From Theocolax elegans (taxonomy: Eukaryota; Arthropoda; Insecta; Hymenoptera; Cerocephalidae): DNA of 64,000 bases. The notes beneath the pieces are model-generated. The model was not told where the DNA came from and did not search any database. It worked only from the letters and a program-made list of their open reading frames with translations. This document shows, piece by piece, positions 45,772-58,614 of the stretch; the first letter of the stretch is position 1, and each line of letters begins with the position of its first letter. Position numbers and translations under genes: made by a program. The stretch spans positions 60,527,249-60,591,248 of the forward strand of contig CM047427.1 of NCBI GenBank assembly GCA_026168455.1. Reading direction: 5' to 3'.

Positions 45772-48665
45772 TCATCTTTTATTAACAGCTATCAGCATGG
45801 AAATGTACCCTACTGTTGTTTTCAAAATCTGCAAATCAAGTAGAGATTAGTAATGTCGATAAGATATGGACGAAATAATAGCTTACATTGCAATAAGTTG
45901 ATAATGAGAGGGAAAATATTTTTCCAACCATCAAATATCGTGGATGTTTTGATGCCATCATCATGGGGATCAAGTCTCGAGCATTACCCCCATTCGTCAG
46001 TAGGTACCACTTGGTATTGTAAATATTATAAAACACTCCTACGCTCTGAAATTATATACTAATACTATATATATAAAATTAACAAGATCTTATGTACAAA
46101 ATCTCACAAAACGTATACGTTATGCAATCCATACACACACACACTCACTATATTTAGTTTTAGTTTTAGTATAATATTTACGAAATAAAACTTATTAAGT
46201 TGAAAAGCCGTAACTTACGCGTAATGCAAGATACTCGCTAGCGCAACAATCTATCAGCGTGTGCGTCATGTAAGTAACTAGTGTCCCGGCGTATATGAAT
46301 ATTTGCAAAGCCGTCGACTCGTTACCATCTTTGAACCTCTACAAGTAATCGATAATATATACTAAGAAAACTATAAATTTATAGCTGGCATGTGCAACTC
46401 ACTATTGTTACGTTAAAACCCATACAACAAACCGTTGCAGACATACAGAGAGTCTGTGCCAAAATAATGAAAGTAAACGAATTTTCTATAATCATGATAT
46501 TCCTGTAAAAATCAACATAATTTTTAATCATTTTTTAATTTTGCGATGTCATTTTACACTAATTATTACAAGTATAATTTTTTCAACGAAGATTATTATT
46601 ACTGTAATAGTAAACTAATATGATAGCAATTTTTTATAAATTACTTTTTACGTCATTATTACCATTGTAACAACATGAATTACGTATTTTAAAATATACA
46701 GTCAATTGCGTTACTAATTGTGTCAAAAAATACATGATTTCTTTAAAAAACAAGGGCAGTATCTTTATTTGCATAACGCTCTTCGTATCTTTAAATTTTT
46801 GTCAAAAGTATAGATTGAACTTACGTCATAAGATGTACATGCCTATCGACGAAATCCCGCAGCTTGAGAGTGACCTCTCGAGAAGTGGGCAATTTCCACC
46901 CAGAATCTACGCGAACCAGCTTCTCGATTTCACACCCAAGAATTTCAAATTGAGCACTGGTATGGAAAACCAGAGCACAAAAATAGTTGTCGGGTATCGA
47001 AACAGTCATACCCACGAAAAATCCTCCAATCATTTGAGAAATATGAGTAAGCTCGTAATTCGGAGTTTTCGAATAATCGTACGGGAAAAACGACTGGACA
47101 GGTAGATATCGGTCTCCATAGTCGGTAAGATTTGAGACGAGTCGTACTTTGAGTCCAAACAGGGGTGGTATCACGAAACCCGAGTAGCACAGTCCGAGGA
47201 CGATGTATCCACTTGTGGTGAAGATACGAGCTTTTTTAGCTTCTCGGCACATTGCATTCAGCTCCCATTTCATCTTAGATCGTTCCCAGTCTTGGGTTAC
47301 CGATTCGATTACCGGACCCAGTGCTTTCATTATATTTTTTTATTATTTGCAAAGAAGCTTAAGTAAGACACATATTTTCACGTTCATAAGAACACATATA
47401 AACATGCACATTCAACATAAAAGTATAATTTTATTTTAAATTAATCATTAATAAAAAAAATCGTAAACATCAAACTCGTGACTGTAAGAAATTAAAAATA
47501 ATTAATTGTCAAGAAATGTTTCTCCTCCTTATTCATTTTGCAATATTAATAAAAACTGAAACATAATAAACATGAAGTGATTATAAAACTTATTTGACAA
47601 AAGTATTTCACAAATTTTTTCGTTTCTTGTTCTTTTCTAGTCTAAATTTATACTAAAAAAACACATGTATACGCTATTCCTTTCACCCAATGTATTAATT
47701 TAATTCAATTCGCATTGAAAAGAAAAATTGAAGAGAAAAGTGTTTCAGTCATAAAATTTGTCGAATACTTATAACATACTTATAGTACTTTTATCTCACT
47801 TACACACCGTTTGAACACTTTAATTTTTACAAGTTTTATAAAATGTATATAACAAAAATTTGATGTCGAATGCTTTGATCGATCCCTAGATTAAATGTAA
47901 CAGATAAAACTATCTGAATCTTGAAAATACTATATATATATATGTATATATATATATATTATATGTGTGTGTGTGTATGTATCTCGTGAATTGTCATTTT
48001 TCTAGATTTATAAAGCAATATTAAAAATCTTAACAGTTTATACTTTAGCTGATTACCTTTTTTACTTCGCCAAATAAAGAAAAGTTTTAAGCAGGAAATA
48101 GCGACTGAAATATTCGTCATTAAATTGTCCATGACTAGGGGCAAAGTGTCGAAGACCAAGATAAGTGCATACAACTGAGGCAAAAACAGCCAAAAAAATA
48201 TTATTAGTATCATTATAGGCGTACGCAAAAATGTTTCGAGACTTTCAACTTTCTTGATATCTTCTGGCCATACTCCCATCAAGCGCAGGCTAAACCGATT
48301 CAGCCCCAATGCCCAATCAAAGTCATATTCTACATGTAATTAGTATCATACAAGTAATATTCAGAATTAACTTTATGTCATGTATATAGTCACATTGTTT
48401 AAAAAAATTGTAAGTCAAATTTTTGTGGTAATTACAAATATTTTCAAGAATGCAGTATTTTATAGTAGTATTTAAAACAATGTTTGATCATATAATTCCA
48501 ATGAATCATAATAAATAATTAATTAAAACCAAATTTGTCTATATTACTAAAAAATAAACATAAAAAAATAAACTTACAATTTTTTCGTGTCTGGAAAAGT
48601 AGTATAATTACATAAAAAATATTTACAAATTTACCTTTAAATTGTTTTTTATGCGAACCAGTCAT
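45772..48665 (-). CDS. odorant receptor, complete, seven exons
   Basis: Exons in transcript order: 48665-48635, 48329-48057, 47323-46825, 46502-46403, 46338-46219, 46045-45887, 45828-45772 (TGA). Lengths 31, 273, 499, 100, 120, 159 and 57 sum to 1239 nt, 412 codons plus stop, standard for an insect OR. It starts MTGSHKKQFK. Exon 2 has WALGLNRFSLRLMGVWPED and the first hydrophobic segments. Exon 3 has the long second-loop region (FGLKVRLVSNLTDYGDRYLP). Exon 6 has HPRYLMVGKIFSLSLSTYC and exon 7 KTTVGYISMLIAVNKR. All splice sites are GT-AG and the frame is intact, so this is the reference copy for judging the two damaged neighbours. The ligand is unknown; it should act with Orco in antennal neurons. 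Confidence 0.95.
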
Positions 48666-49339
48666 GATTGGTTGTATATCTACTCAATGAATTTTTGACC
48701 CATGTTTGTATTTGTAAGTTTACTTTAGATTTGTCTCTTTAAAAGAAGATGGAAATTTAAATAAATTACTATTATGCAAATTAAGATCGTGTTAAACATA
48801 TAAAAATACCTATTTGGATAACCTAGATACTACCCTAAATACAGCACTCATAAACAAATAATTAAATTAATGTAAACGCCAAATTACAGGACTTTACTAT
48901 CAAATACCCAAAAATAAGTATGAGTTAAATAGTTACACGTTACACATATGAATAACGTGAAATAAGCTTAGAGCTTGAATGTTTCCTGCAAATAATTACT
49001 TTTCACTGATAATGATTAGATTAAAAATTTAGTTTTAGTGATCACAAAGTTAATTAATTTTAGTTAAAATTCTTTGATGTATAATGTAAACGACATTAAA
49101 TAACACTTTTGCATTCAACCTACTATTTCACCATTTGTTAATTGAAAAGTAAATAACGAAATGAATTTATGGATTGAACGTTTCCTTGAGTAAGTTAACA
49201 GTAATACCCAATAATTAACACATTATAAATATATTAACCTACCAAATAGAATTAAAATATCTTTAATTATACGAAGGAATTATATTTTTAAAACACTTAA
49301 TTCTATGAATTTGGACAACACGCTCTCAGAATTCGACTA

Positions 49340-49560
49340 GAATTTTTTTCCGAGTAACTGTTATTCTTACATGTAAGGGATAAAGCGTAAAGATTCGCAT
49401 CGCATCAATGTTTCTCTTTCTCTTTGCATAATTTACCGAAATTACGTATCGTAAGTTGTAGAGTCTTGTTGGTAGTTACACCTCATTATAAGAAAAAGCA
49501 GAGAAAAAGCTTACGTGACGATAACGAGACGAACTTTTCCAGCAAACCAATTGAAGCTTC
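49340..49560 (-). promoter_or_regulatory. conserved block upstream of second OR gene
   Basis: About 0.7-0.9 kb upstream of the OR ATG. Shares with 22500-22690 the words TTTGCATAATTTA, GAGTCTTGTTGGTAGTTA and GCTTACGTGACGATAA in the same order and spacing. It is the best candidate for a promoter or enhancer kept by both paralogues. Confidence 0.45.
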
Positions 49561-50057
49561 GTCATGTTCTCGTATACAGTATATTCAAAATTATTCCATT
49601 TGTCGTTCCCGAGTGAATTCTTTAATCACATTGTACAATTTACCTCGCAGAGTTTACAATGTATAACTATTTTTTTTAACTCAACGAAGATAAGTAAATA
49701 ATTAAACAATATGTAATTCTAGAGAGTTGCAATTATTTAAACCAAAATTATTTAAACATAATAATTTAACGTCTTTCTTAACAAAGACATCGTATGACCG
49801 TCGCTGATTAGCACCGATTTGGGAGCATAAAAGGAGCGACGTTAAAAGAAAAAAAAACTTTAATTTAACATATGTTCACTGTTGAAAATCCATCAAAATG
49901 TGCGGGAGAAAGTCTGGTTCATTTATCCTAGACTTTTAAAATAAAATATATTAAGTCTGGCAAAAAGTATGGGATAGTCTCACCAGCTAGACTTTGCCAA
50001 GAATTTATAAGCCAGACTTTTCCCAGACGTTCCCAAGACTTTTTTTTACACAAGTTT

Positions 50058-50607
50058 ACACAAGGAAGTTATACAAAATTAAAGGAAAGTATTGAAAAAT
50101 AGATGCTTTACTTTAATTGCTTATAACTGCTAAATGACATATTAGAGATATTCAAACCAAATATTAAAAGAAAGTTTGGACCGAGTGGTTTGCATTTAAA
50201 AAAAGAAGGCCAAATCCGTCTATTAGATCGAGTTATAAAAAACATAAGAGATGCATAAAATTTTAACTTAAAATGGAATTATTAATTTTATAGCTAAATA
50301 TTGCTACATTTCTTATTTTTGCTATAACTTTCGATGAAGAGACAAAAAGCTTCTTTTTTTAAATCTAAACTACTCGATCGAAACTTTCTATTAATATTTG
50401 GTTTGAATATCTCTAATATGTCATTTAGCAGTTATAAGCGATTACAATAAACCATCTATTTTTCAATATTTTCCTTTAATTTTGTATAACTTTGGTAAAA
50501 ATGCCCATGGGATTCTAAAATTCTGGCTTTTTCATATTTCTGTATTATAAAACAAGTCCTAAAGTTTAGATAAGGTCCGTGATCCAAAGGCTGTGACCTC
50601 TCGTTGT
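50058..50607. mobile_element. foldback element, family 1, copy 2 (left end deleted)
   Basis: Inverted arms: the left AGTTATACAAAATTAAAGGA pairs with the right TCCTTTAATTTTGTATAACT, continuing through ATATTAGAGATATTCAAACC / GGTTTGAATATCTCTAATAT. The right end GTGACCTCTCGTTGTGA matches the ends of the 53.3-kb copy. The left arm keeps only ACACAAGGA before jumping inward, so about 120 bp are missing. Confidence 0.78.
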
Positions 50608-52349
50608 GAATACTCAAGGTCAGTAAACGCTACCACGCGCTGTCGCAATCCGAGCGTGAGGATCTGCTATCACCCTAAGAAATATATAAGTCAAAAATAA
50701 AACAAGTGCTTGTATGTAATATAGTACATTAAAACAAAAAAGAGATCGTATTGATATTTACATAGATGCGCGGAAACTACGCCCGATGACGACGGCAAAG
50801 TCACAGAAAAAACAGTATCGGTATCGTCTGTCGCACAACCTTTTAAATCGTACACCGTCAACCAACCTGAACAAGCCTTATCAATGTGGAAGTGTCATCA
50901 AATATATGTACATATGTCAACAATAAATAAATATAAGTAATATATATCCGACTAAATTCGTCGTGTACGTTCCTTAAACCTCACACCTCTTACCCGATTA
51001 CTCGCCAAGGTGTCGACTCGGCAAGTATCGGTCAACACTAATATTATATTTTTGACACATGATAGTAGTTAAGACTAGTTAAGACTTAAGATATACGACA
51101 AATGAACATTACTTAATTTTTCTCTTATGGCCGTTATTGTTAGCATTTTGTAATGAAATGTAGCTGATAATATCGGTAATAATTAACAAGTAAAATAGAC
51201 TGAGCTGAGGTAAAAAAAGAAGCTGTATAATTTTAACATTAACTTTATTTACAGATGTATTAAACGCCCACATATATTTATTCGATTGCACACTCGCACA
51301 ATTTAATTTTAAAAATGTAATGTAATTTAATTTTAAAGATGTAATGAGAAGAAAACAGTTACATTTTTGACAAACCAGCTGTAAATCAAATCTTGTGCAG
51401 CAGTATTTACTAAAACACAGTGTTACACAGCTTTCGTAAGTAGGTACCTACGTAATCCCGACACAAAAAGTGACGTTCAAGACTGTTTTAGAAAGTGTTA
51501 ATGCCGATATGAGCGTGTTGTTCAATCAAATAAAAATTAATTAAAAGATGCCACCAGCAGGATGATAAAAAATGAGTCAAGCATCGAGAAATCGAGGTAG
51601 GTCTAATGCTTTTGGAAAATCTCGTCGTAAATATTTACTTTTTTCAGTGTATTTCTTGTAAAAAAATACCTTTATTTAAGGTATACTTTAAAAATTATTT
51701 TTGATAATGGGGTTGTAAGGTCTCAAACAATGATTTTCAATCTTGTTTTTTCTGGTCAAAGTTTGCACTGTCTTGTTACATCAATAAATATATAGATCTT
51801 ATAACTCTGATCCCAGACATGTACACATGACTGTAAATAATATTTACACAAATTTGATAACCATTACAGCAAATATGTGTTTAATATTGTTAAAAATAGG
51901 TGTAGTCTCTCGGATCGAGCAGATAGGAGTCGATTGAAAATACAGGGATAGAATTCGTCGGTATTAGTCCTTTTTCTTAATTGACTCTTTCTTGAAATAA
52001 TACAAAGCGCTAGATACGTAGATAATGATTAGGATTTCGCACAATCGATTAAATGATAAATAGTACGCAATGATAAAAGCTTACCCCAATCGGGCTCTTG
52101 TCCGAAACGCCGGTGGCAATCTGAGCTAGATGCTCGATGAGCGTCTACTCCTTTCTTACGGCTTAACACATATTAAGTCTACAATTGCCTAAACGTATCC
52201 CACCTATTTACCCTTACTATCGCACCTTTACTTCTAAATAAGATGGTTCACTACAATATGATGTTTCGGGTTATTTCACGAATAATTTGGCAGTAATAGT
52301 CAGAATGATTACTTTATTATTAACTAGCTCGCCACGTGCGGCCACTTTG
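50608..52349. other. intergenic; no confident gene
   Basis: 50630-51050 is somewhat GC-richer, with LTR-like wording (an AATAAATAAA signal, a final GGTCAACA), but no target duplication could be matched. A hydrophobic 60-codon frame at 51291-51109 (minus) has LLFLPQLSLFYLLIITDII, faintly like OR exon 2, and is not convincing. Confidence 0.35.
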
Positions 52350-52393
52350 GAGCTCTAGATCGAACGCTTCGCGATGCGTTCGATCTAGAGCTC
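52350..52393. repeat. perfect 18-bp-stem palindrome
   Basis: GAGCTCTAGATCGAACGC at 52350-52367, an 8-nt spacer TTCGCGAT, then the exact complement at 52376-52393. A second small hairpin GCATCGCTATGCGATG follows at about 52408-52423. The local sequence is GC-rich (52320-52510) and likely the end of an unidentified mobile element. Confidence 0.9.
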
Positions 52394-52689
52394 CTCCGTG
52401 CCTTGCATCGCTATGCGATGTTAGGCATGCAACAACCACAGCTTTTTGCATATACGGCACGACCGTGTAAAGATCGCGATTCGATCTCGCATCTTTTGTG
52501 AGTATTGCGTGAAATACCTAACTCAACAATTCAACTTTCATTCATTTTCTCTATCTTATATTTTCTAATATAACAAAATATAATGTACATCATATAAGAT
52601 AATAATAAAAACATGACTTTAAATTATGTGCTTATCATCTTCGCCTTCGGATCATGTCACAATTCACACGCACTACGATATATTTAATT

Positions 52690-53145
52690 TTATTCTGATA
52701 AAACGTGATTTTTTGTACTATTTTCGTTATTTTGACCGTTTTTCTTTTTTATCTTTGAAAATATTGTTCTAGATGTAAATTGTAAAATAGGAAAAAATTT
52801 TGTTATTTTGAGACAAACATTTCATTTATTTAAAGGTTTTGTGTACGAATAATATATTTTTATTTATTACGAAAAAACGTTAATTTTAGAACTTTTTTCA
52901 TGGTTTTAACCGTTTTTCTAGTTTACCTTCAATAATATTGTTCTGAGCGTTAAATGTATAATAAAAGAAAGGTTTGGTATTCTAAAATGAACGTTTCGTT
53001 CATTAAAAATTTTTTGTAAAAACGATACATTTAGTTTTATTGTGAAAAAACGTGTTTATTTTTTGTATTTTGTGAAAAAGTTTCGTTATTTTGAGACAAA
53101 CATTTCGTCCATATAAAGTTTTTATGTAGGATTAATACATTACAA
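52690..53145. repeat. diverged tandem repeat, about 2-3 units
   Basis: Recurring order of words: AAAAACGT, TTTCGTTATTTTGA or CATGGTTTTAACCG, ACCGTTTTTCT, AATATTGTTCT, TTTTGAGACAAACATTTC, at a spacing near 165-190 bp. Units are AT-rich and diverged, so this is an old tandem array or part of a longer repeat. Confidence 0.5.
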
Positions 53146-53295
53146 GATTATGCTACATAACCATTTCTGAGCAATTAAAATAATGCCATAACTTAAAGTG
53201 TTTCAGTACTATATATCTGAAAACAGGACCATCATCTAATTACGATGAAGCTACGTACCCTATAAATCTCAGGTAAATCGGTCAAAAATTGACTG

Positions 53296-53973
53296 ACAAC
53301 GAGAGGTCACACCCTCTGGAAAACGGATCCTTACCAAACTCTAGGATATAATTTCTACTATAAAATCATGCAGAAAGCCGGAGTTTTAGTGTCCAATGCC
53401 CATTTTTACGATAGATATAAGCAAATAATGAAAAATCTCGCCGAAAAAATCGTTGAGTTTGAATGCTTATAACTCAGAAACAATTACAGATGTAAGTATA
53501 ATTCAAATTTTAAAAGAAAGCTGAGATCGAGTAGATACGTTTAAAAAAAAAGAAAGCTCAAATATTTTAAATGGTCAAAAGTTATGGGAGAAATAAGAAT
53601 TAGCCAAAATTTTATCGAAAATTTAAAGTTACAATTTAATGATTTTTTTAGCCCAAAATTTCGTCTAATTCTTATTTCTCCCATAACTTTTGACCATATT
53701 TAAATATTTGAGCTTTCTTTTTTTAAAACGTATCTACTCGATCTCAGCTTTCTTTTAAAATTTAGTTTATACGTACATCTTTAATTATTTCTGAGTAATA
53801 AGCATTCAAACTCAACGGTTTTTTCGGCGAGATTCTTCATTATTTGCTTATATCTATCGTAAAAATGTGCATTGGACACTAAAACTCCGGCTTTCTGCAT
53901 GATTTTATAGTAGAAATTATATCCTAGAGTTTGGTAAGGATCCGTTTTCCAGAGGGTGTGACCTCTCCTTGTG
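53296..53973. mobile_element. foldback element, family 1, copy 3 (complete)
   Basis: Long, nearly perfect inverted repeat. The left end ACAACGAGAGGTCACACCCT and right end AGGGTGTGACCTCTCCTTGT, with arms of about 320 bp meeting near 53635 (GTCAAAAGTTATGGGAG / CTCCCATAACTTTTGAC). It has no coding capacity and is the best-preserved family member in the window. Confidence 0.88.
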
Positions 53974-54819
53974 AGTTATCTTAGATACATGATTACATAC
54001 ATACATCCATACATGTACATTTTAGGGAGGGCCTCAAATCAGTTCTAATACGCGTAAATTTCTCTTACAATCCATTATCTAGTATATTTTGATGCATCAC
54101 ACATTTTGCGATGATGAAAATATAAGGCTCTCCTGTGTAGCGGTCGTGCCTAAAAATAAGTTTATACGAGGAAATCAAATCATCAAAAGTTTTTTCTTTT
54201 TTTCATTAATTTTTTATTAGAGATCACGCAATTATCGTAAATTTTATATACCAAATTACTTATTTGACCTTATTAGTTATTATGATTCACTTTATTTTGT
54301 CAGCTTACCAAATTATTGTTTTAATTCACTTAAAAATTAATATTCCTGTATTCAAGTTTATTTTTACATATTAATTCAAATGAGAATAAAAAAGAATTGA
54401 GAACTTTTGAAATTATCTTTTATTGATAGCTATTAGTATAGAAATGTATCCAGCTGTTGTTTTTAAAATCTGTAAATTGAAAAGGAATTATCATTATTAA
54501 AAGTTACGGAAAATAATTAGCTACTTATTTATTGAACAAATTTTAATAAATATTTACGCAAAAATAAATCGTGTTTTCGTATTGAAAGACTATATATATG
54601 TACCTACACTGCAATAAGTTTCTAAGGAAAGAGAAAATATTTTCCCGGCCGTTACGTATCGTGGATTTTTTGATGCTAACATCATGGCATGGGATCAAGT
54701 CTCGAGCTTTACTTTGATTTGTCAGTAAGAACCATTAGTATTAAAAACATTATAAAATACTCCAACGGTCTGAAAGAAAACATATGTTAGTTACGCATAG
54801 AAGCACCACAAGTATAGAT

Positions 54820-55460
54820 ATTTTTATCCAAAAGTCCAAAAGAAAGCTTGGAGCAATACCTTTCAAATGATCTGTAGCATTTTTATGGCCTTCAATTCTG
54901 TAAAAAGTTATGATAATTTAAAGAAAGACGAAATTTTTTTAAAAATTTAAATAGGAAATACCATGTTAATTTTAGTGAATTTTGTTGTCTTTCTTTAAAT
55001 TATCATAACTTTGTACAGGAATTGAAGCCATAAAAATGCTACAGATCATTTAAAGGTATTGCTCCAAGCTTTCTTTGGGACTTTTGGATAAAAAAATCAA
55101 TTGTGGCAAAGTTAGATTTTTTCAAGTTGAATATTGACATGTAGTTTATCTAACAGTTACCTTGAAATTAGAATTCTAACCCAGATGGATAAATTCAGAC
55201 ATAATTACAACGAATGTTACATATAATGTTTCTATAGTAAAAAGTTGATAGATTTTGAGTTAATAGCGATGAACCCAGCTGGTGTTGAAAAAAAACTGTA
55301 AAAAGTTCACTTTTGAGGTTAGAATAACTTTTGAACTAATAAATTCCAGTACCTAAAAATTTTTTTTCTGTATTCTGAAAAACATTTGCAATGTGTACCC
55401 AAAATTTGAGGCATTTTAAAATTTTTATTGGACCACTTAACGTGGAATACCCCATATACA
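54820..55460. mobile_element. foldback element, partial copy (centre and right arm)
   Basis: Contains the palindromic centre AAGTCCAAAAGAAAGCTTGG / CCAAGCTTTCTTTGGGACTT and the right arm ending near TTAACGTGGAATACCCCATATA. The outer left arm is missing. Same family as 55930-56820. Confidence 0.7.
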
Positions 55461-55929
55461 TTGCATAACAACAGAAGTAATGCAAATGAGAATAAAAAAG
55501 AATTGAGAACTTTAAAATTATCTTTTATTGATAGCTATTAGTATAGAAATGTATCCAGCTGTTGTTTTTAAAATCTGTAAATTGAAAAGGAATTATCATT
55601 ATTAAAAGTTACGGAAAATAATTAGCTACTTATTTATTGAACAAATTTTAATAAATATTTACGCAAAAATAAATCGTGTTTTCGTATTGAAAGACTATAT
55701 ATATGTACCTACACTGCAATAAGTTTCTAAGGAAAGAGAAAATATTTTCCCGGCCGTTACGTATCGTGGATTTTTTGATGCTAACATCATGGGGATCAAG
55801 TCTCGAGCTTTACTTTGATTTGTCAGTAAGAACCACTTAGTATTAAAAACATTATAAAATACTCCAACGGTCTGAAAGAAAACATATGTTAGTTACGCAT
55901 AGAAGCACCACAAAAAGTATTTAAAAATT

Positions 55930-56820
55930 ACATATATATGGGTATTCCACGTTAAGTGGTCCAATAAAAATTTTAAAAATGCCTCAAATTTTGGGTACAC
56001 ATTGCAAATGTTTTCAGAATACAGAAAAAAATTTTTAGGTACTGGAATTTATTAGTTCAAAAGTTATTCTAACCTCAAAAAGTGAACTTTTTCCAGTTTT
56101 TTTCAACACCAGCTGGTTCATCGCTATTTAACTCAAAATCTATCAACTTTACTATAGAACATTATATGTAACATTCGTTGTTAATTATGTCTAGAATTTA
56201 TCCATCTGGGTTAGAATTTCTAATTTCAAGGTAAATGTTAGATAAACTACATGTCAATATTCAACTTGAAAAAAATCTAACTTCGCCACAATTGATATTT
56301 TTATCCAAAAGTCCAAAAGAAGCTTGGAGCAATACACGTTAAATGATCTGTAGCATTTTTATGCCTTCAATGCTGTAAAAGTTATGTAATTTAAGAAAGA
56401 ACGAAATTTTTTTAAAAATTTAAATAGGGAAATACCAATGTTAATGTTTGTAGTGAATTTGTGTCTTTCTTTAAATTATTCATAACTTTGTACAGAATTG
56501 AAGGCCAGAAAAATGCTACAGATCATTTGAAAGGTATTGCTCCCAGCTTTCTTTGGACTTTGGATAAAAAATCAATTGTGGCAAGTTAGATTTTTTTCAA
56601 GTTGAATATTGACATGTAGGTTGATCTAACATTACCTTGAAATTAGAAATTCTAACCCAGATGGATAAATTCTAGACATAATTACAACGAATGTTACATA
56701 TAATGTTCTATAGGAAAGTGATAGATTTTGAGTTAAATAGCGATGAACCCAGCTGGTGTTGAAAAAAACTGGAAAAAGTTTCACTTTTTGAGGTTAGAAT
56801 AACTTTTGAACTAATATATA
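55930..56820. mobile_element. foldback element, longer copy, indel-rich
   Basis: The left end ATGGGTATTCCACGTTAAGT continues through GTACACATTGCAAATG and AACACCAGCTGG to a centre near 56450, then back through the complementary arm to about 56818. The two arms, and the copy at 54820-55460, differ mostly by single-base insertions and deletions, unusual for real divergence. Confidence 0.7.
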
Positions 56821-57457
56821 CATTGCATAACAACAGAAGTAATGCAAAAAGGTGAACGAATCGTTAGCAAGATTCAAATAGACAAGTGATTTTGTGAATG
56901 AAAAAATCTAATTGATCTGATGATTTGCAATATTTCATAATATTTGTTTCTTCCTCATAAGGAAATATATATATTAATTATAACTTACGCGAAGTGCCAG
57001 ATACTCGCTAGCGCAACAATCTATCAGAGTGTGTACCATGAAGGTAAAAAGCGATCCGCCGTATACCATTATTTGCATTATTGTCGATTCATCTACCTTA
57101 CCATTAAGAATCTGCAACCAATCAATGATATCTATGTATCAAGAACGACTAATATTTTTAAGTTAACATTTTGTAACTCACTAACGTCATGTTAAACCCC
57201 ATACAGCAAACCGTTACGGACATGCACAGCGTTTGTGCCAATATTATAAAGGTAAATGAATCTTCTATAATCGTGATATTTCTAGAAAAATCAATAAATA
57301 AAAGACTCTTAATTATTAATATTCTTTAAGACAGTAAGTATTGGTACATCTAAAAATTGAAACAGAAAAAACTCGGAATTTTGTCTACTTCGAAAATGCA
57401 AGTTGTTACAGCATTATTTTATTTACATCACTTTACTCGAACACAATATTATTTCGC

Positions 57458-58054
57458 TACACGAAGAGAAAAAATGTAGAATAATAGCAAACTAATTTTG
57501 CATGGGATTATACCACCTTTTTCCTTTGGGATAAAGTTCAAAATTCAAGGTTTATAGTTAATTAATCAATCATGTAAAAATAGCAAGGCTCAAAAATAAT
57601 TAAAGCTTATGTTTCCTTTATTATATAGTACCAATTGTATTTTAGAAACGTATGGACACGAACAATACGTCAATCGCAAAGAACCCACGGTAAAATCGCG
57701 TGGATATGTTGCAAGAATGCGATGCTGGTCATAGGCTAGCCCGAAAATGCACCATTTTGATAAGCAGCCCGCGATAATCGCACAAGACCCACGGGATTTG
57801 GGAATGGGTCGTTTGCAATTCTACATTCTTTTGCGATGCGCGTTTTCTCCAGTCTTGTATTGCTTTAAAAACACTGGAGCCATAAAAAAATTCCACGATC
57901 TTCAAATTATTTTTCTATTGTACTTCTAAATTCGAAAAGTGCACAAAAATTTGCAATAAACGTAACAAATGTATATAAATAAAGCACGAAAAATGTGTGA
58001 ATTATATTAGTTTGGGTACCTCATGCTATAATCATACATTTTTTTCTCCGTGTA
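57458..58054. mobile_element. foldback MITE with TA flanks in OR intron 3
   Basis: The left end TACACGAAGAGAAAAAATGTA pairs with the complement of the right end TACATTTTTTTCTCCGTGTA, matching the CACGGAGA family at 3218-3831. The interior 57640-57860 is GC-richer and unrelated to that copy. Non-coding. Confidence 0.7.
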
Positions 58055-58537
58055 TATTCTTATAATTGCTGATTATAATAAAGATAATAATAATAATAAT
58101 TAGTTGATTTTACTTTAAAAAATTTTTTAATATTGCATTATAATTATCGGTCTTTCCGAACTAAATGTTTTAATTTTGGAATATTTTTTAATATTGTTTT
58201 ACTTCTTGTAAGTCATGAAAACTACTATTACTTTTACTAATTATACATATATAATATTAAAATTTCCAAATTAATAGGTTTATTATATAAATACAATATC
58301 ATTTTTAAAATGAAACTGTGTCCCCGCGTAAAAAAATTTAAATTTAACTTTATATCAACTTTATATAAAGTTTAAGTTTAGCTAAACTTCATATGAGTTC
58401 ATCCAATGGCACTGAGCTGAACTTGTCTAAAAATTCATATACTTAAAGTTTAGCTAAAGATTAATAATCGTTTTTTATAAGTTACAAATAGTTTATATAA
58501 ACCTAAAAAAATTTTTTTATTTAAAAAAAGATTAAAT

Positions 58538-58614
58538 TTCGGGGGATTTGAACCTCCGATCTTCTACTTTGGAGTCTGTCGCTCTACCAATTGAGCTATT
58601 TTATTGTTTCTGTC
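58538..58614 (-). other. tRNA-like Pol III unit (left, element B)
   Basis: Minus sense: A box TAGCTCAATTGG in a GCTC...GAGC D-arm, B box GGTTCAAATCC, and a T-arm that pairs 4 of 5 (CGGAG/CCCCG). It is followed by CGAAATTTAATC and a T-run. Acceptor ends do not pair. Confidence 0.68.

Noticed and set aside
50608..51050. Possible solo LTR ending GGTCAACA
   Set aside because: No matching target duplication and no convincing TG start could be fixed.
51109..51291. Hydrophobic minus-strand frame slightly like OR exon 2
   Set aside because: The match is limited to a generic hydrophobic run (LPQL), and no flanking OR exons or splice sites fit.
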